Origin: Lachnospiraceae bacterium
GTDB lineage: Bacteria; Bacillota_A; Clostridia; Lachnospirales; Lachnospiraceae
DNA: 17,999 nucleotides
Direction: 5' to 3'
Assembly (NCBI GenBank): GCA_024689605.1
Contig: JAILDD010000240.1
Location: 1 to 17,999 of the forward strand
The notes below the pieces were generated by a model, which was not told the DNA's origin, made no database searches, and was given only the letters and a program-made list of their open reading frames with translations. How positions within the stretch are numbered: the first letter of the stretch is position 1; every line of letters begins with the position of its first letter. The position numbers and the translations under genes were made by a program. This document shows, piece by piece, positions 1 to 8,427 of this stretch.

Positions 1-135
1 ACTTCAGATACCATTATCATAATAGAAGAGAAAAAAGAACGTGATTTTTCCTTTGCAAACGACCTGGGGTTTGATATCATCAAGGAGAAAGTCTATAAAA
101 CCAATAAGCATGTATTTTTGCGGAAAAGAGTTTAA
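1..135 (+). CDS. rsmD: C-terminal end of 16S rRNA (guanine-N2)-methyltransferase RsmD (partial)
   Basis: Only the last 44 codons are present; the gene starts left of the window. The readable tail begins [10 protein letters not shown] and ends FLRKRV. It has the alternating hydrophobic strand and the glutamate typical of the last strands of the RsmD Rossmann-type methyltransferase, which methylates G966 of 16S rRNA during 30S assembly. The fragment is too short to show the SAM or catalytic motifs, so the name rests partly on position: rsmD directly before coaD is a classic Firmicutes arrangement. The stop is only 2 nt before the coaD ATG, which implies co-transcription and translational coupling. 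Confidence 0.7.
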   Translation, partial: TSDTIIIIEEKKERDFSFANDLGFDIIKEKVYKTNKHVFLRKRV

Positions 136-137
136 TA

Positions 138-629
138 ATGAAGCAGGCAATATATCCCGGTAGTTTTGATCCTATGACCTTCGGGCATCTGGATGTGATC
201 AAGAGAGCATCAAGGATGTTTGACAAGCTTACGGTCAGCGTCCTTAACAATGATGCAAAATCTCCGTTGTTTTCAGTTGATGAACGTGTTAAAATACTCA
301 AGGAAGCCACTAAAGATATCAAGAATGTGGAAATTGATTCTTTTAGTGGTCTTCTTGTTGATTATTGCCGGGAGAAGGATGTTCATATTATAATCAGAGG
401 CCTGCGTGCAATCACTGATTTTGAGTATGAGCTTCAGACTGCCCAGACTAACAGGAAGCTGTCTGATGACGAGGTTGATACCATCTTCCTGACTACCAGT
501 CTTGAGTATTCATATCTGAGTTCTTCTTCTGTAAAGACTATCATAAGTTTCGGCGGTGATATCTCACAGTTTGTGCCCGAGTTTGAAGTGCCGCTGATTA
601 ATGCAAAATTTTCTGATAAAGGGAAATAA
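138..629 (+). CDS. coaD: Phosphopantetheine adenylyltransferase
   Basis: A 163-residue cytoplasmic enzyme that transfers AMP from ATP to 4'-phosphopantetheine, giving dephospho-CoA, the penultimate step of CoA synthesis. The N-terminus [12 protein letters not shown] carries the nucleotidyltransferase T/HxGH motif (residues 14-17). The middle has [14 protein letters not shown], a hallmark of CoaD for substrate binding. The C-terminal region has the serine-rich [10 protein letters not shown] followed by [10 protein letters not shown]. Length matches the family (about 160). It follows rsmD by 2 nt and has only a weak ribosome site, which fits coupling to the upstream gene. The next gene starts 21 nt downstream. 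Confidence 0.97.
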   Translation: MKQAIYPGSFDPMTFGHLDVIKRASRMFDKLTVSVLNNDAKSPLFSVDERVKILKEATKDIKNVEIDSFSGLLVDYCREKDVHIIIRGLRAITDFEYELQTAQTNRKLSDDEVDTIFLTTSLEYSYLSSSSVKTIISFGGDISQFVPEFEVPLINAKFSDKGK

Positions 630-650
630 TACGAGGGGAAGGATAAGATA

Positions 651-1361
651 ATGGCTAAACCTAAGTCGCGTATAATGAAGGCAATAGATGAACTGAATGC
701 TGTTGTGGATGAGGGCAAGAGTCCGTTATTCCATCAGGATCAGGTAATCCTTGACAGAGATAACCTTAAGGATCTTATTGATGAACTGAGAAGGACTACA
801 CCTGAAGAGGTCAGTGCATGCATGGAAGTGTATGCAAGGCGCGAAGACATAATATCAGATGCCCGTGACGAGGCTGACCGTATACGTCAGGAAGCCCGGG
901 AACAGGCGGATGATATGCTTGATGCAGTCAGGGCCAAGACGAAGGAAATGCTAAGTGAAAATGAGATAATGATGAGGGCGGAAGAAAATGCCAATATCAT
1001 TATCGGAAACGCTGACAGGGATGCCCAGAAGATAATAAAGAGTGCAAACGAAGAAGCAGAGGCAATAGTTAATGATGCTGATAACTATGCGAATGCGGTT
1101 TATTCTGAGTTTGATAAATATCTCAGGTCTTCACTCAATAATCTGCAGAATATAATTGAAGACTGTGCAAATGAGACTGCAAGAAATTCAAACCATTTGC
1201 TGGAAGCTCTTAGAAAATCCCAGGATGAGATACGGGCCAACCTTGATGCTGTCAACAATGCAGGGGCAGAATCGGCGGATAACGAGGATCTTCCGGATGA
1301 CCAGGGCATGGGACCTACAGCACCTATCAGTATGGATCTGGATCCTGATTCTGAGGAGTGA
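651..1361 (+). CDS. DivIVA-like / ATP-synthase-subunit-b-like coiled-coil protein
   Basis: A 236-residue protein with no membrane segment. Residues about 60-165 are almost continuous heptad-rich, highly charged helix (runs such as ARDEADRIRQEAREQAD), and the C-terminal 40 residues are acidic and probably disordered. This architecture is often annotated as DivIVA-like or as a generic 'ATPase' because coiled coils resemble F0 subunit b, but there is no Walker motif and no evidence of ATP hydrolysis. It sits directly after coaD with a good ribosome site (GGGGAAGGA about 8 nt before ATG), and a strong terminator follows it. A scaffolding or polar-organising role is inference; the precise function is unknown. 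Confidence 0.8.
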   Translation: MAKPKSRIMKAIDELNAVVDEGKSPLFHQDQVILDRDNLKDLIDELRRTTPEEVSACMEVYARREDIISDARDEADRIRQEAREQADDMLDAVRAKTKEMLSENEIMMRAEENANIIIGNADRDAQKIIKSANEEAEAIVNDADNYANAVYSEFDKYLRSSLNNLQNIIEDCANETARNSNHLLEALRKSQDEIRANLDAVNNAGAESADNEDLPDDQGMGPTAPISMDLDPDSEE

Positions 1362-1379
1362 TCTGGTTGATATGTTGGG

Positions 1380-1434
1380 CATTCGTCTGGAGTTAAGCGT
1401 ATGATGATGCTTAATGCCGGACGGATGTTTTTTT
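1380..1434 (+). terminator. Strong intrinsic terminator after the rsmD-coaD-coiled-coil unit
   Basis: The left arm at 1380-1398 pairs with 1409-1427 through 18 base pairs with one internal mismatch (1391/1416) and three G-U pairs. The loop is about 10 nt. Seven T residues follow immediately (1428-1434). This is the best terminator in the window and marks the end of the first transcription unit. Its U-tract ends only 13 nt before the next start codon. Confidence 0.9.
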
Positions 1435-1447
1435 ATGCGGTGAGAGA

Positions 1448-2239
1448 ATGATCAGAAATAATAAGACAGCAAAAGTTAATAAGAGATTAAAAATTGCCAT
1501 TGTTACAGGCTCAGGCTCAGGAATGGGCAGGTATTTTGCCTATTATGCAGGGCGTTTTGACAAAGATATAGATGAGCTGTGGCTTGTGGGCCGGGACAAG
1601 AGAAAGCTTTACAAGACTGCTTCAAGAATAAGCAAAAGCTGCAGGTGTATTTCCGCAGATTTAAGCAATCTTGAAGAATATGGGATACTTATAAAGAAAA
1701 TACAGGATACAGCACCGGATATAAGGCTTTTGGTAAATAATGCGGGAATTGGTCTGATGGGAGATTTCGCAAGATTATTACCGGAAGAAAATGAACTTAT
1801 GGTTGATATAAACTGTGTGGCGTTAACGAGGCTTACAGCAGACAGTCTTCCTTATATGTCACGCGGCTCCCACATAATAAATATGGCCAGCGCGGCAGCT
1901 TTTTTACCACAGCCGGGATTTGCGGTTTATGCCGCATCGAAAAGCTATGTATATTCGCTTTCAAAGGCTTTGTTTCATGAACTCAGAAAAAAGAGGATCT
2001 TTGTGACCGCGGTATGTCCGGGATGCGTGGACACGCCCTTTATCGGCAGAGCTGAGAAATATGAAAAAATGAAAGACTATAAAAAGCCTTTCATGGCTGA
2101 AGCAAAAGAGGTTGTGCTGCAGGCATACTGTGATGCTTACAGAGGAAGAAACGTGTCTGTTTACGGTGCGGGCATGAACCTGTTCAGGGCTGCCACCAAA
2201 GTATTGCCGGATGAAATGATACTAAGGATGTTTTTTTGA
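1448..2239 (+). CDS. Short-chain dehydrogenase/reductase (SDR), substrate unknown
   Basis: A 263-residue NAD(P)-dependent oxidoreductase of the classical SDR type. The cofactor motif TGSGSGMG is at residues 20-27, NNAG at 97-100, the catalytic Ser at about 148, and the Tyr-Lys pair YAASK at 161-165. PGCVDTPF follows in the expected place. The start at 1448 gives an N-terminal extension of about 14 residues before the first beta strand. No alternative start lies closer, and the ribosome site (GGTGAG) is unusually close to the ATG. Motifs do not reveal the substrate. The gene begins just after a strong terminator with no room for a separate promoter after the U-tract, so expression may depend on read-through or on a promoter inside the preceding sequence. 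Confidence 0.92.
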   Translation: MIRNNKTAKVNKRLKIAIVTGSGSGMGRYFAYYAGRFDKDIDELWLVGRDKRKLYKTASRISKSCRCISADLSNLEEYGILIKKIQDTAPDIRLLVNNAGIGLMGDFARLLPEENELMVDINCVALTRLTADSLPYMSRGSHIINMASAAAFLPQPGFAVYAASKSYVYSLSKALFHELRKKRIFVTAVCPGCVDTPFIGRAEKYEKMKDYKKPFMAEAKEVVLQAYCDAYRGRNVSVYGAGMNLFRAATKVLPDEMILRMFF

Positions 2240-2324
2240 ATGCTGTATTATATGCAGAGCTTATTAAGTGCGGCACTGAGGGGGGAAAAAACGGAAAGCT
2301 GTATATCAAAAACAGAGGTTATTA

Positions 2325-2918
2325 TTGGTGGAAAAAGATAAAAGAAAAAACAAATATATTAAGGGAACAAGAGGATACTGGGAGGCCGGCTGGAAAAAGA
2401 ACTGTGCCATATGTCTGATAATGTTTGGTATATCCTTCGGAATCCTGGGGATAGGTATATTTATTACCGGGACAAAGTTCAACTATCTGACGATCGCTGC
2501 AGTATTAGGTATGCTTCCTGCGGCGCGTACACTTATATCGGCCATAATGTTTTACAAGGCCAAGGCTTATACTCCCGCAGATGGGTTATATGATGAGATT
2601 GAAAGCACCGGGTGCGGAAATATAATTTATGAACTATATATGACGGGATACAGCAAGTCCTTTGCTGTGGCTGCTCTTGCTGCTGATGAAGATGGTATTG
2701 CAGCACTTCTTTCTGATGAAAAAGCGGATGCGGAGGCTGCGGCAGAACACGTGAAAACTCTAATGGAACAGAACGGTTTCAAAGGCAGGAAAATAAAGTT
2801 TTACAAAACTACAGAGAATGATAAATTTATCGCAAGATTAAAACATCTTGCACAGAGCAGCAATGACAGCGATGACAGTCAGGAACTATTGGAGCTTATG
2901 ACACAGATATCGCTGTGA
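2325..2918 (+). CDS. Conserved-looking hypothetical protein with two N-terminal membrane segments
   Basis: A protein of about 197 residues with no recognised domain. A basic N-terminus (residues 1-25) is followed by two hydrophobic segments at about 26-49 and 53-76. A soluble, presumably cytoplasmic, alpha/beta-looking domain follows (about 77-197). It ends in a Ser/Asp-rich linker (SSNDSDDSQ) and a short hydrophobic tail. The start is non-ATG: TTG at 2325 or GTG at 2328. AGAGG at 2314-2318 lies 6 or 9 nt upstream, so GTG has the better spacing. It lies between the SDR and the RluA-family gene on the same strand and is probably co-transcribed with them. Function unknown. Confidence 0.75.
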   Translation: MVEKDKRKNKYIKGTRGYWEAGWKKNCAICLIMFGISFGILGIGIFITGTKFNYLTIAAVLGMLPAARTLISAIMFYKAKAYTPADGLYDEIESTGCGNIIYELYMTGYSKSFAVAALAADEDGIAALLSDEKADAEAAAEHVKTLMEQNGFKGRKIKFYKTTENDKFIARLKHLAQSSNDSDDSQELLELMTQISL

Positions 2919-2973
2919 TCAAACAGAATATATAGAGTACAGTATCAAAACTGTGATACCGTGGAGCTGAATT

Positions 2974-4011
2974 ATGAAAGAAATCGTCATCAGATGCGAT
3001 GAGGCCGGACAGCGCCTGGATAAATACCTTAAAAAGCTTCTGCCTGCGGCAGGCACAGGTTTTTTGTACAAGATGCTCAGGAAAAAGAATATAGATCTGA
3101 ACGGGGCAAAATCTGACGGCAGTAATATACTGTCAGCGGGTGACCGGGTTCGGATCTTTTTTTCTGACGAGACATACGAGAAGATGCGGGGGGGAGCTAA
3201 TGAAAGAGGCTGTCTTGTTTCATCTGCTGAATCAGTCCGGAACAGTGATAAAGCAGGTCAGGACAGGATCAAAAACAGCTATAAGCTACAAGTAATCCTT
3301 GAAACAGATGATGTTCTTATTATAAATAAGCCGGTCGGAATATTAAGCCAGGGGTCTGAAAGAGGACAGATTAGTATAAATGATATACTGAGACAGCAGT
3401 ATGGTAATAATGGGAGTACCTATATGCCTTCTGTATGCAACAGGCTGGACAGGAATACCTCGGGACTTCTGCTGGCTGCAAAAACTTATGCGGGAAGCCG
3501 CCTTATGAGCGATCTTATAAAAACTCATTCGGTCAGGAAAAAATATCTTGCAATAGCCGAGGGTGAACTTAAGGGAGAAGGCTTATTAAAGGGCTATCTG
3601 GTCAAGGATCATGAAAGAAATGTTGTCCGTATAAAGGACAGCGGAGAGGAAAAAGATGCAGTGAGTACCGGATATAAGGTGTTAATCCGGAAGGATGGTT
3701 ACTCCCTGGTTGAGGTTGAACTTATTACGGGAAAGTCGCATCAGATAAGGGCACATCTATCGTCAATAGGTCATCCGCTGGCAGGCGATATTAAGTACGG
3801 CGGCCATCCGTATAAAGGTGTAAGGCATCAGCTGCTGCATTCATGGAAGCTTGTTCTGCCGGATAGCGATCCGGACTGCGTTAATAAGAATAATCTGCAT
3901 ATCTATAATGCAATTCTTGGAGGATCTGACAGCGGTGTGATCATATGTCCGCCGGGGGAGATTTATTCGGAATATGTTGATTTCATACGCCATGGTCTTT
4001 TTGCGGAATAA
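2974..4011 (+). CDS. RluA-family pseudouridine synthase (RluC/RluD type)
   Basis: A 345-residue enzyme that isomerises specific uridines to pseudouridine in rRNA, probably 23S rRNA. Residues 1-60 form an S4-like RNA-binding domain (DEAGQRLDKYLKKLLP). The catalytic domain has INKPVGILSQ and the active-site motif NRLDRNTSG with catalytic Asp159. It also has SHQIRAHLSSIGHPLAGD, which is diagnostic of the family. Many relatives have His-Arg-Leu-Asp; here the residue before Arg is Asn156, which should not affect catalysis. A linker at about residues 72-105 between the two domains is longer than usual. The leader has a small hairpin (GTATCA/TGATAC, 2942-2959) before the ribosome site. Which uridines are modified cannot be told from sequence. 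Confidence 0.94.
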   Translation: MKEIVIRCDEAGQRLDKYLKKLLPAAGTGFLYKMLRKKNIDLNGAKSDGSNILSAGDRVRIFFSDETYEKMRGGANERGCLVSSAESVRNSDKAGQDRIKNSYKLQVILETDDVLIINKPVGILSQGSERGQISINDILRQQYGNNGSTYMPSVCNRLDRNTSGLLLAAKTYAGSRLMSDLIKTHSVRKKYLAIAEGELKGEGLLKGYLVKDHERNVVRIKDSGEEKDAVSTGYKVLIRKDGYSLVEVELITGKSHQIRAHLSSIGHPLAGDIKYGGHPYKGVRHQLLHSWKLVLPDSDPDCVNKNNLHIYNAILGGSDSGVIICPPGEIYSEYVDFIRHGLFAE

Positions 4012-4029
4012 AAGCGGTGCTGTTTTTTT
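4010..4029. terminator. Weak possible terminator between convergent genes
   Basis: The 28-nt gap between the convergent RluA-type gene and the ABC operon holds a small A-rich/T-rich hairpin. The core is AGC-GGT-GCT, flanked by AAAA on the left and a run of seven T on the right, with a one-base bulge. The T-run favours the plus strand. The stem is short, so support is limited, but nothing else in this gap could terminate transcription. Confidence 0.3.
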
Positions 4030-4039
4030 AACTGTTACA

Positions 4040-5245
4040 TCAGATATACCACACCGAGGGAAATAAGAATTTTACAAAACGGAACACCGGCATCAATGAA
4101 GGTATGTCGATGAATACCGGTGTAAATACCAATGCGGATAAGAGATATACCGGCATGAACGCACAGAAAATGCTTCTTTCGGGAATCAGGTACGAAAGCA
4201 CCAACAGTAGAATGACACAAAGTGACATAAACAGTATGAGGCCGAGTGATTCTGAAATGATTCTGTTCCCGCATATGAATGAGAGTTTCTGCAGTGGATT
4301 TCCTGAAGATAAGGCATACACATTTTTGTTTCCGAACAGTGATGATAATATGAGGCATAATTCGGAAACGGCTGCAGAAAGCAGTACCGGACTCAGTATG
4401 GTGCAGATCCTTACTTTAAAGGAAGACAGCACGGGATTGTCTGCCAGATTGAAATATTTCAGTGCTCCGCAGAAACCGAAGAGCATTATCAGTACGGACA
4501 GAAGACCTCTTAAGGATGCGGCTGATACGTTGCTGCTGTTTTCATTTTCTGCGGATGGATCGTCGGTGGCGTCTCTATCATCTGCATAGGATTTATTGTC
4601 CGCAGTATCCGTCACAACGGAGAAGGTGCTTCCGTTTGTCATGAATTCATCATACAGTTCATATATTGTTTCTTCAGAAAAGATTTTACCATTCAGTTCG
4701 TGTCCTTCAAGCATGGCAGCTTTGTCTTTTATTGCGGAATATTCGAAGATATAGTTTCGCAAAAGAAGGGGGGCGAGATCCCTGAAAATTTCAGCATATA
4801 CAGTTTCGTTGACTATGTAAGTCTGTGTTGAGGCCGGGGAAATATATACCTGAATTTTCATCTTAGTATCACCAGAAGCGAGTGTGGCAAATATATCCGA
4901 AGGGATCAGGTATCCGCACTCGGCTTTTCCGCTTAATACTACATCCCGAAGCATATCTTCAGAATCACATTCATAGAACGAATACATGCTGCCGGAATCG
5001 GGAATGTCTAAAGGGATAAAGCGTGCTTCAGTTTTTTTGGCACTTGATTTATTGTCAGAATCCTCGGCACTGTCGTAAATAAAATATGCAACAGGTATCC
5101 TTTTTTCAGCGCTGCTTCCCTCTGAAATCCGGCTGTATATACCTGCTATAAGCGTTATGATTGGAAAAGAAAACAGGAGCAGTACAAGTATCGGGGACAT
5201 CAGCGTTCTCTTGACGGACATGAATAATAATCTGGAAAATCTCAT
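4040..5245 (-). CDS. ABC-2 type transporter permease, second subunit
   Basis: A 401-residue membrane protein. The ATG at 5245 overlaps the previous gene's TAA (TAATG). It is preceded by a strong purine-rich ribosome site (AAGGGGG) and is preferred over an in-frame ATG 69 nt upstream. One hydrophobic segment lies at about residues 17-38 (SPILVLLLFSFPIITLIAG). A large, acidic, presumably extracytoplasmic region follows (about 40-240). Five C-terminal hydrophobic segments then follow, the ABC-2 exporter pattern with a large loop after TM1. It should pair with the other permease (5245-6495) and the ATPase of this operon as an exporter. Substrate unknown. It is the last gene of the operon and faces the RluA-type gene tail to tail. 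Confidence 0.85.
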   Translation of the reverse strand: MRFSRLLFMSVKRTLMSPILVLLLFSFPIITLIAGIYSRISEGSSAEKRIPVAYFIYDSAEDSDNKSSAKKTEARFIPLDIPDSGSMYSFYECDSEDMLRDVVLSGKAECGYLIPSDIFATLASGDTKMKIQVYISPASTQTYIVNETVYAEIFRDLAPLLLRNYIFEYSAIKDKAAMLEGHELNGKIFSEETIYELYDEFMTNGSTFSVVTDTADNKSYADDRDATDDPSAENENSSNVSAASLRGLLSVLIMLFGFCGALKYFNLADNPVLSSFKVRICTILSPVLLSAAVSELCLILSSLFGNKNVYALSSGNPLQKLSFICGNRIISESLGLILFMSLCVILLLVLSYLIPERSIFCAFMPVYLLSALVFTPVFIDIPSLMPVFRFVKFLFPSVWYI

Positions 5246-6495
5246 TACAGTGTCCCCCTTATATGACGAAATTTCAGTACTGCATAAGATGCAAGCAGCA
5301 GTACTAAAGTCCATATGAGTACTCTTGCGTCTGTGACGGTGCTTATGTTAAGGAATATTCCCAGCAGGCTGCTTTGTAAATAGGCAGCGGGCAGAAGCCT
5401 GCCGAAAACGTCAATTCCTTCAGGCAGAAAAGCAGAAGGTATTATTCCGCCGGCTAAAAGGAGCATGGCTGTGCTCAGTACAAACTGGAGCAGTACTGCA
5501 AGTGACGGGCTCTTTGTAATTACGTGAAGAAATACTGAAAATGCCGATACAAAAAGTGACAGCAGAAGGATGTATATTAGCAGCGCCGGCAGTGAAAGGC
5601 CTTCTATAAGCGTGCAGCCAATGATACATCCGGCGGGAGCAAGTATGACAAAAAAAACTGTTGATGCAGTCAGAAACTGTGCCAGCGCATACTTTACGGG
5701 GGTCATGCCTTTGGCAAAGAGGCAGGAGATAAAGGATGAAGAGGGGTATTTTAGAAGTCCTGTCATGCAGCTTCCCCAGAACAGTGCAAAAAGTATGAAC
5801 CCGGAAGAAATATAATAAAGTGCTACCGACTTTGCGCCGGATATGCCGGCAGCTTCAGGATCTTCACTTACACTTATTCCTTCGCTGCTTCCGGGGATAA
5901 GCATTGTGATGTCAAAGACGTTTTCCCTGCCGGATACATGGGCGAAATTTATAAGGTCTATGTTGTCATAGGCAGCGGAAAGGTCTTCTTCGGCATCCAT
6001 GGAATAATATACTGTAGCGGCAGTATAGGAGGCAGCCTGTGCGGAGGAAAGCAGGGTTACGCCGTCATTTATGAGTTCCGAAAGAAAAAGTGAAGACAGG
6101 CTGTCGGGCTCAGATATCCGTATAATGGCAGGTATATTTTCGCCGTATAATATTCCTTCCACCATTCCTTCCGGGAAGATCATCTCAGCTATCACATATC
6201 CCTGCTTTAAAGCTCTGTCTGCTTCTTCAGCTTCCATAAATTTAAATTCAAGCACCATTGAGGTTGATGACATATTTGAGATATAGTCAATAGCCATATC
6301 CATATAACGGTTGCTTATATCTCCGGGAACAACTGCTACGGATGCCTTTATGAGGGGCTCGCTTCGATAAAGTACGGCAGAGGCTGCGACAGCGCAGCTA
6401 CCGATCAAAAGCGCAAGAAACAGGCCTCCGGCAAAGAGTGCCGGCAGGGTATGCAATGATTTTTTGAAATTGATCTTAAGATAGCTAAAAAACAT
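5245..6495 (-). CDS. ABC-2 type transporter permease, first subunit
   Basis: A 416-residue membrane protein with the ABC-2 layout. An N-terminal hydrophobic segment lies at about residues 17-41 (ALFAGGLFLALLIGSCAV), then an extracytoplasmic domain of about 170 residues. The C-terminal half has about six hydrophobic segments, including GGIIPSAFLPEGIDVFGRLLP, which resembles the conserved amphipathic stretch before the last helix in ABC-2 permeases. It starts 2 nt after the stop of the anchored protein gene and ends overlapping the start of the second permease, so translation is coupled. Two dissimilar permeases with one ATPase suggest a heteromeric exporter. No sequence feature identifies the cargo. 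Confidence 0.87.
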   Translation of the reverse strand: MFFSYLKINFKKSLHTLPALFAGGLFLALLIGSCAVAASAVLYRSEPLIKASVAVVPGDISNRYMDMAIDYISNMSSTSMVLEFKFMEAEEADRALKQGYVIAEMIFPEGMVEGILYGENIPAIIRISEPDSLSSLFLSELINDGVTLLSSAQAASYTAATVYYSMDAEEDLSAAYDNIDLINFAHVSGRENVFDITMLIPGSSEGISVSEDPEAAGISGAKSVALYYISSGFILFALFWGSCMTGLLKYPSSSFISCLFAKGMTPVKYALAQFLTASTVFFVILAPAGCIIGCTLIEGLSLPALLIYILLLSLFVSAFSVFLHVITKSPSLAVLLQFVLSTAMLLLAGGIIPSAFLPEGIDVFGRLLPAAYLQSSLLGIFLNISTVTDARVLIWTLVLLLASYAVLKFRHIRGTL

Positions 6496-6496
6496 A

Positions 6497-7696
6497 TTAA
6501 TTTTCAGGACTGTCCGAAGCTGTTATTATAAGTTTAGTAAGCTGATTATTCTGAAGGTTTCCGTATATTTTTCTCATGGCATTCTGTATGTCGCTTTGGC
6601 TCATGCTGTACAGATCTTCGTCGGGAAGATCTTCGCATATGGGGGTATCATCTTGCGATAAAGCGAAAGTGGCATTTCCTTTTATATATAATACCTCATT
6701 ATTCCCGGAAAACAGAGTGATCTCAACGGTATCTGCATCAATAGTGAACTCTTTGCCGATGCTGAAACGGTTCTGTTTATAATTTTCAGATGTGCCATGT
6801 ACTGCCACTGTAAGCATCATGTTATCCGGAAGCTGCTGAAGGGCAGGAGGATTGGCACCTTGCGTGCCGGGTGGAATAATGCTTTCAGCAGCTAATGGAT
6901 ATTGGTCAGTTATCAGGCAGAATTCATCCGTTACATTTATCGAGCCGCACAGATAAATTGTTGTACAGCCGTAATTCATGCAGCGCAGCTTTCCGGCCTT
7001 GTCAATATAGACAGTAACAGTTGCGCCGGTGGTGAAACGGATATCGTAGCTTTCGCATACGTATTCGTGTTCATCCGGTGTAGTCAAAGGGGCATATCCT
7101 GCTGTCTTTTTTATGTCAGATTCGAGGACTTTCCTTTGCAGCTCTTTTTTTGAGTATGTATTTTTTATTTCTGACGGATATTTCAGAAGATCAGCAGAAA
7201 TATTTTTGTAACAGTCAGGCAGGTCAGTGCCGGTTATTTCCCGGAGTGCTGAATCTTCATACCCATTAAATGGGTGTGCGCTATTAAAAACAAACTCTTT
7301 ATCATATAATTCGGGGGAGGATAATCCCAGCACATCGTTCCGCTGCCTTATACATACCGAAGGAGCCGCATAGATGAGAAAAGTGGGCGTAAGTTTCATG
7401 TCAAGCATCTGCTTTTCGGTATCGGCCATGGCAGAGAGTTTTAATCCTGCACCGGAAAAAAAAGAATCGTCAGGCAGTGCATCACATTTTAAAGAACTTA
7501 TTACAAATCCGGAATCTGCTGTCAGCGGAGCGGAAAGGCAGTTTTCAATAAGCTCTGTATTAAGAGCATCATACATTGCCACCAGTACCCGAAAACGTGC
7601 CGAGTTTATGATCAGCAGGGTCGTTGCAGCCATGGCGAGGATAAGGACTATTATTGCAGGTAATGCGATTTTGTAGTTTTTGACAACATGTTTCAT
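6497..7696 (-). CDS. Membrane-anchored extracytoplasmic protein of unknown function in ABC operon
   Basis: A 399-residue protein that I do not recognise. A short basic N-terminus is followed by one hydrophobic segment at about residues 13-31 (ALPAIIVLILAMAATTLLI). The segment lacks a lipobox cysteine, so this is a signal-anchor rather than a lipoprotein. The rest is hydrophilic with beta-rich stretches and several cysteines (for example YGCTTIYLCG), which might form disulfides outside the cell. The ATG shares ATGA with the ATPase stop, and the first permease starts 2 nt after its stop, so it is made together with the transporter. A role as accessory or substrate-capturing subunit is inference from position and topology. 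Confidence 0.8.
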   Translation of the reverse strand: MKHVVKNYKIALPAIIVLILAMAATTLLIINSARFRVLVAMYDALNTELIENCLSAPLTADSGFVISSLKCDALPDDSFFSGAGLKLSAMADTEKQMLDMKLTPTFLIYAAPSVCIRQRNDVLGLSSPELYDKEFVFNSAHPFNGYEDSALREITGTDLPDCYKNISADLLKYPSEIKNTYSKKELQRKVLESDIKKTAGYAPLTTPDEHEYVCESYDIRFTTGATVTVYIDKAGKLRCMNYGCTTIYLCGSINVTDEFCLITDQYPLAAESIIPPGTQGANPPALQQLPDNMMLTVAVHGTSENYKQNRFSIGKEFTIDADTVEITLFSGNNEVLYIKGNATFALSQDDTPICEDLPDEDLYSMSQSDIQNAMRKIYGNLQNNQLTKLIITASDSPEN

Positions 7697-8427
7697 CGTA
7701 TCAGCTTCAATAAATCTTCGCCTCTTAAGGCCGGTGATATGGAAGACAGCGTTCCGTTTTTCAGTAAGAAGGCAATGTCGCAGATGTCAAGGTCTTCTTC
7801 ATCATGAGTGCTGATAAGAAGTGTGGTTCCGTTTTCACGCAGTTTCCGGAGATAGTTACGCAGTTCAGCCTTAAAACTTAAGTCTAAAGCGGATGCGGGT
7901 TCGTCCAGGAGCAGGACTTCCGGTTCGTTTATAAGCGCAGCCGCAAGGCTGACTCTCTTTCTCATACCACCGGAAAGAGCCCTGACGGGTTTATTCATAA
8001 ACGGTGAGATATCCAGTGCTGCAATAGCAGGGCTCTGCAATGCAGAACCGAATCCGGCCTTTGAGCCACTGTACCATAACAGCAGGTTATCTTTTACAGA
8101 CAGCTCAGGCATCAGGGGATCATCCTGAGGGACGTACGAAATGATGCGTGAACAGCTTTTTCTGTCCCTGAAAAGATCTGCTGTGTGTCCTTCTTCAGTG
8201 TATGAATAAAAAGGTATGCTGCCGTCATCGGGAAGGCCGGATTTACGTATTCCGGAAAGTATGGACAGGAGCGTGGATTTTCCGCTGCCGTTGGCACCAA
8301 GAAGCGCTGCGGCTTTCCCTTTGGGAAGCTCAAATGTAATACTTTTGAGTACCTTGTGACTTCGGTATGAATAGGAGATATTAGCGGCCTTAAGGCCCGT
8401 GAAATTGTTTTCTTTGTTTTCTTCCAT
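7693..8427 (-). CDS. ABC transporter ATP-binding protein
   Basis: A 244-residue cytoplasmic ATPase that would power the two permeases encoded after it. Walker A GANGSGKST is at residues 44-52, the Q-loop Gln at 101 (YVPQDD), the ABC signature LSGGM at 151-155 and Walker B LLLDEP with Asp175 and Glu176. The switch His208 is in STHDEED. All catalytic residues are present. It is the first gene of the minus-strand operon, and its stop overlaps the next start (ATGA). The ribosome site before the ATG at 8427 is poor, so start choice is less certain than for the others. The organisation with ABC-2 permeases points to export, for example of a peptide, drug or lipid. Confidence 0.95.
   Translation of the reverse strand: MEENKENNFTGLKAANISYSYRSHKVLKSITFELPKGKAAALLGANGSGKSTLLSILSGIRKSGLPDDGSIPFYSYTEEGHTADLFRDRKSCSRIISYVPQDDPLMPELSVKDNLLLWYSGSKAGFGSALQSPAIAALDISPFMNKPVRALSGGMRKRVSLAAALINEPEVLLLDEPASALDLSFKAELRNYLRKLRENGTTLLISTHDEEDLDICDIAFLLKNGTLSSISPALRGEDLLKLIR

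Noticed and set aside
1156..1404. An 82-codon frame on the plus strand inside the coiled-coil gene and its terminator
   Set aside because: Out-of-frame shadow that runs through the terminator stem and has no ribosome site.
2236..2418. A 60-codon frame starting at TTG right at the end of the SDR gene
   Set aside because: It overlaps the start of the two-TM protein gene in another frame, lacks a ribosome site and looks random in composition.
4104..4589. A 161-codon open frame on the plus strand inside the second permease gene
   Set aside because: Antisense shadow. The minus strand has a clear ABC-2 permease with a ribosome site and coupling, while this frame has no recognisable protein pattern.
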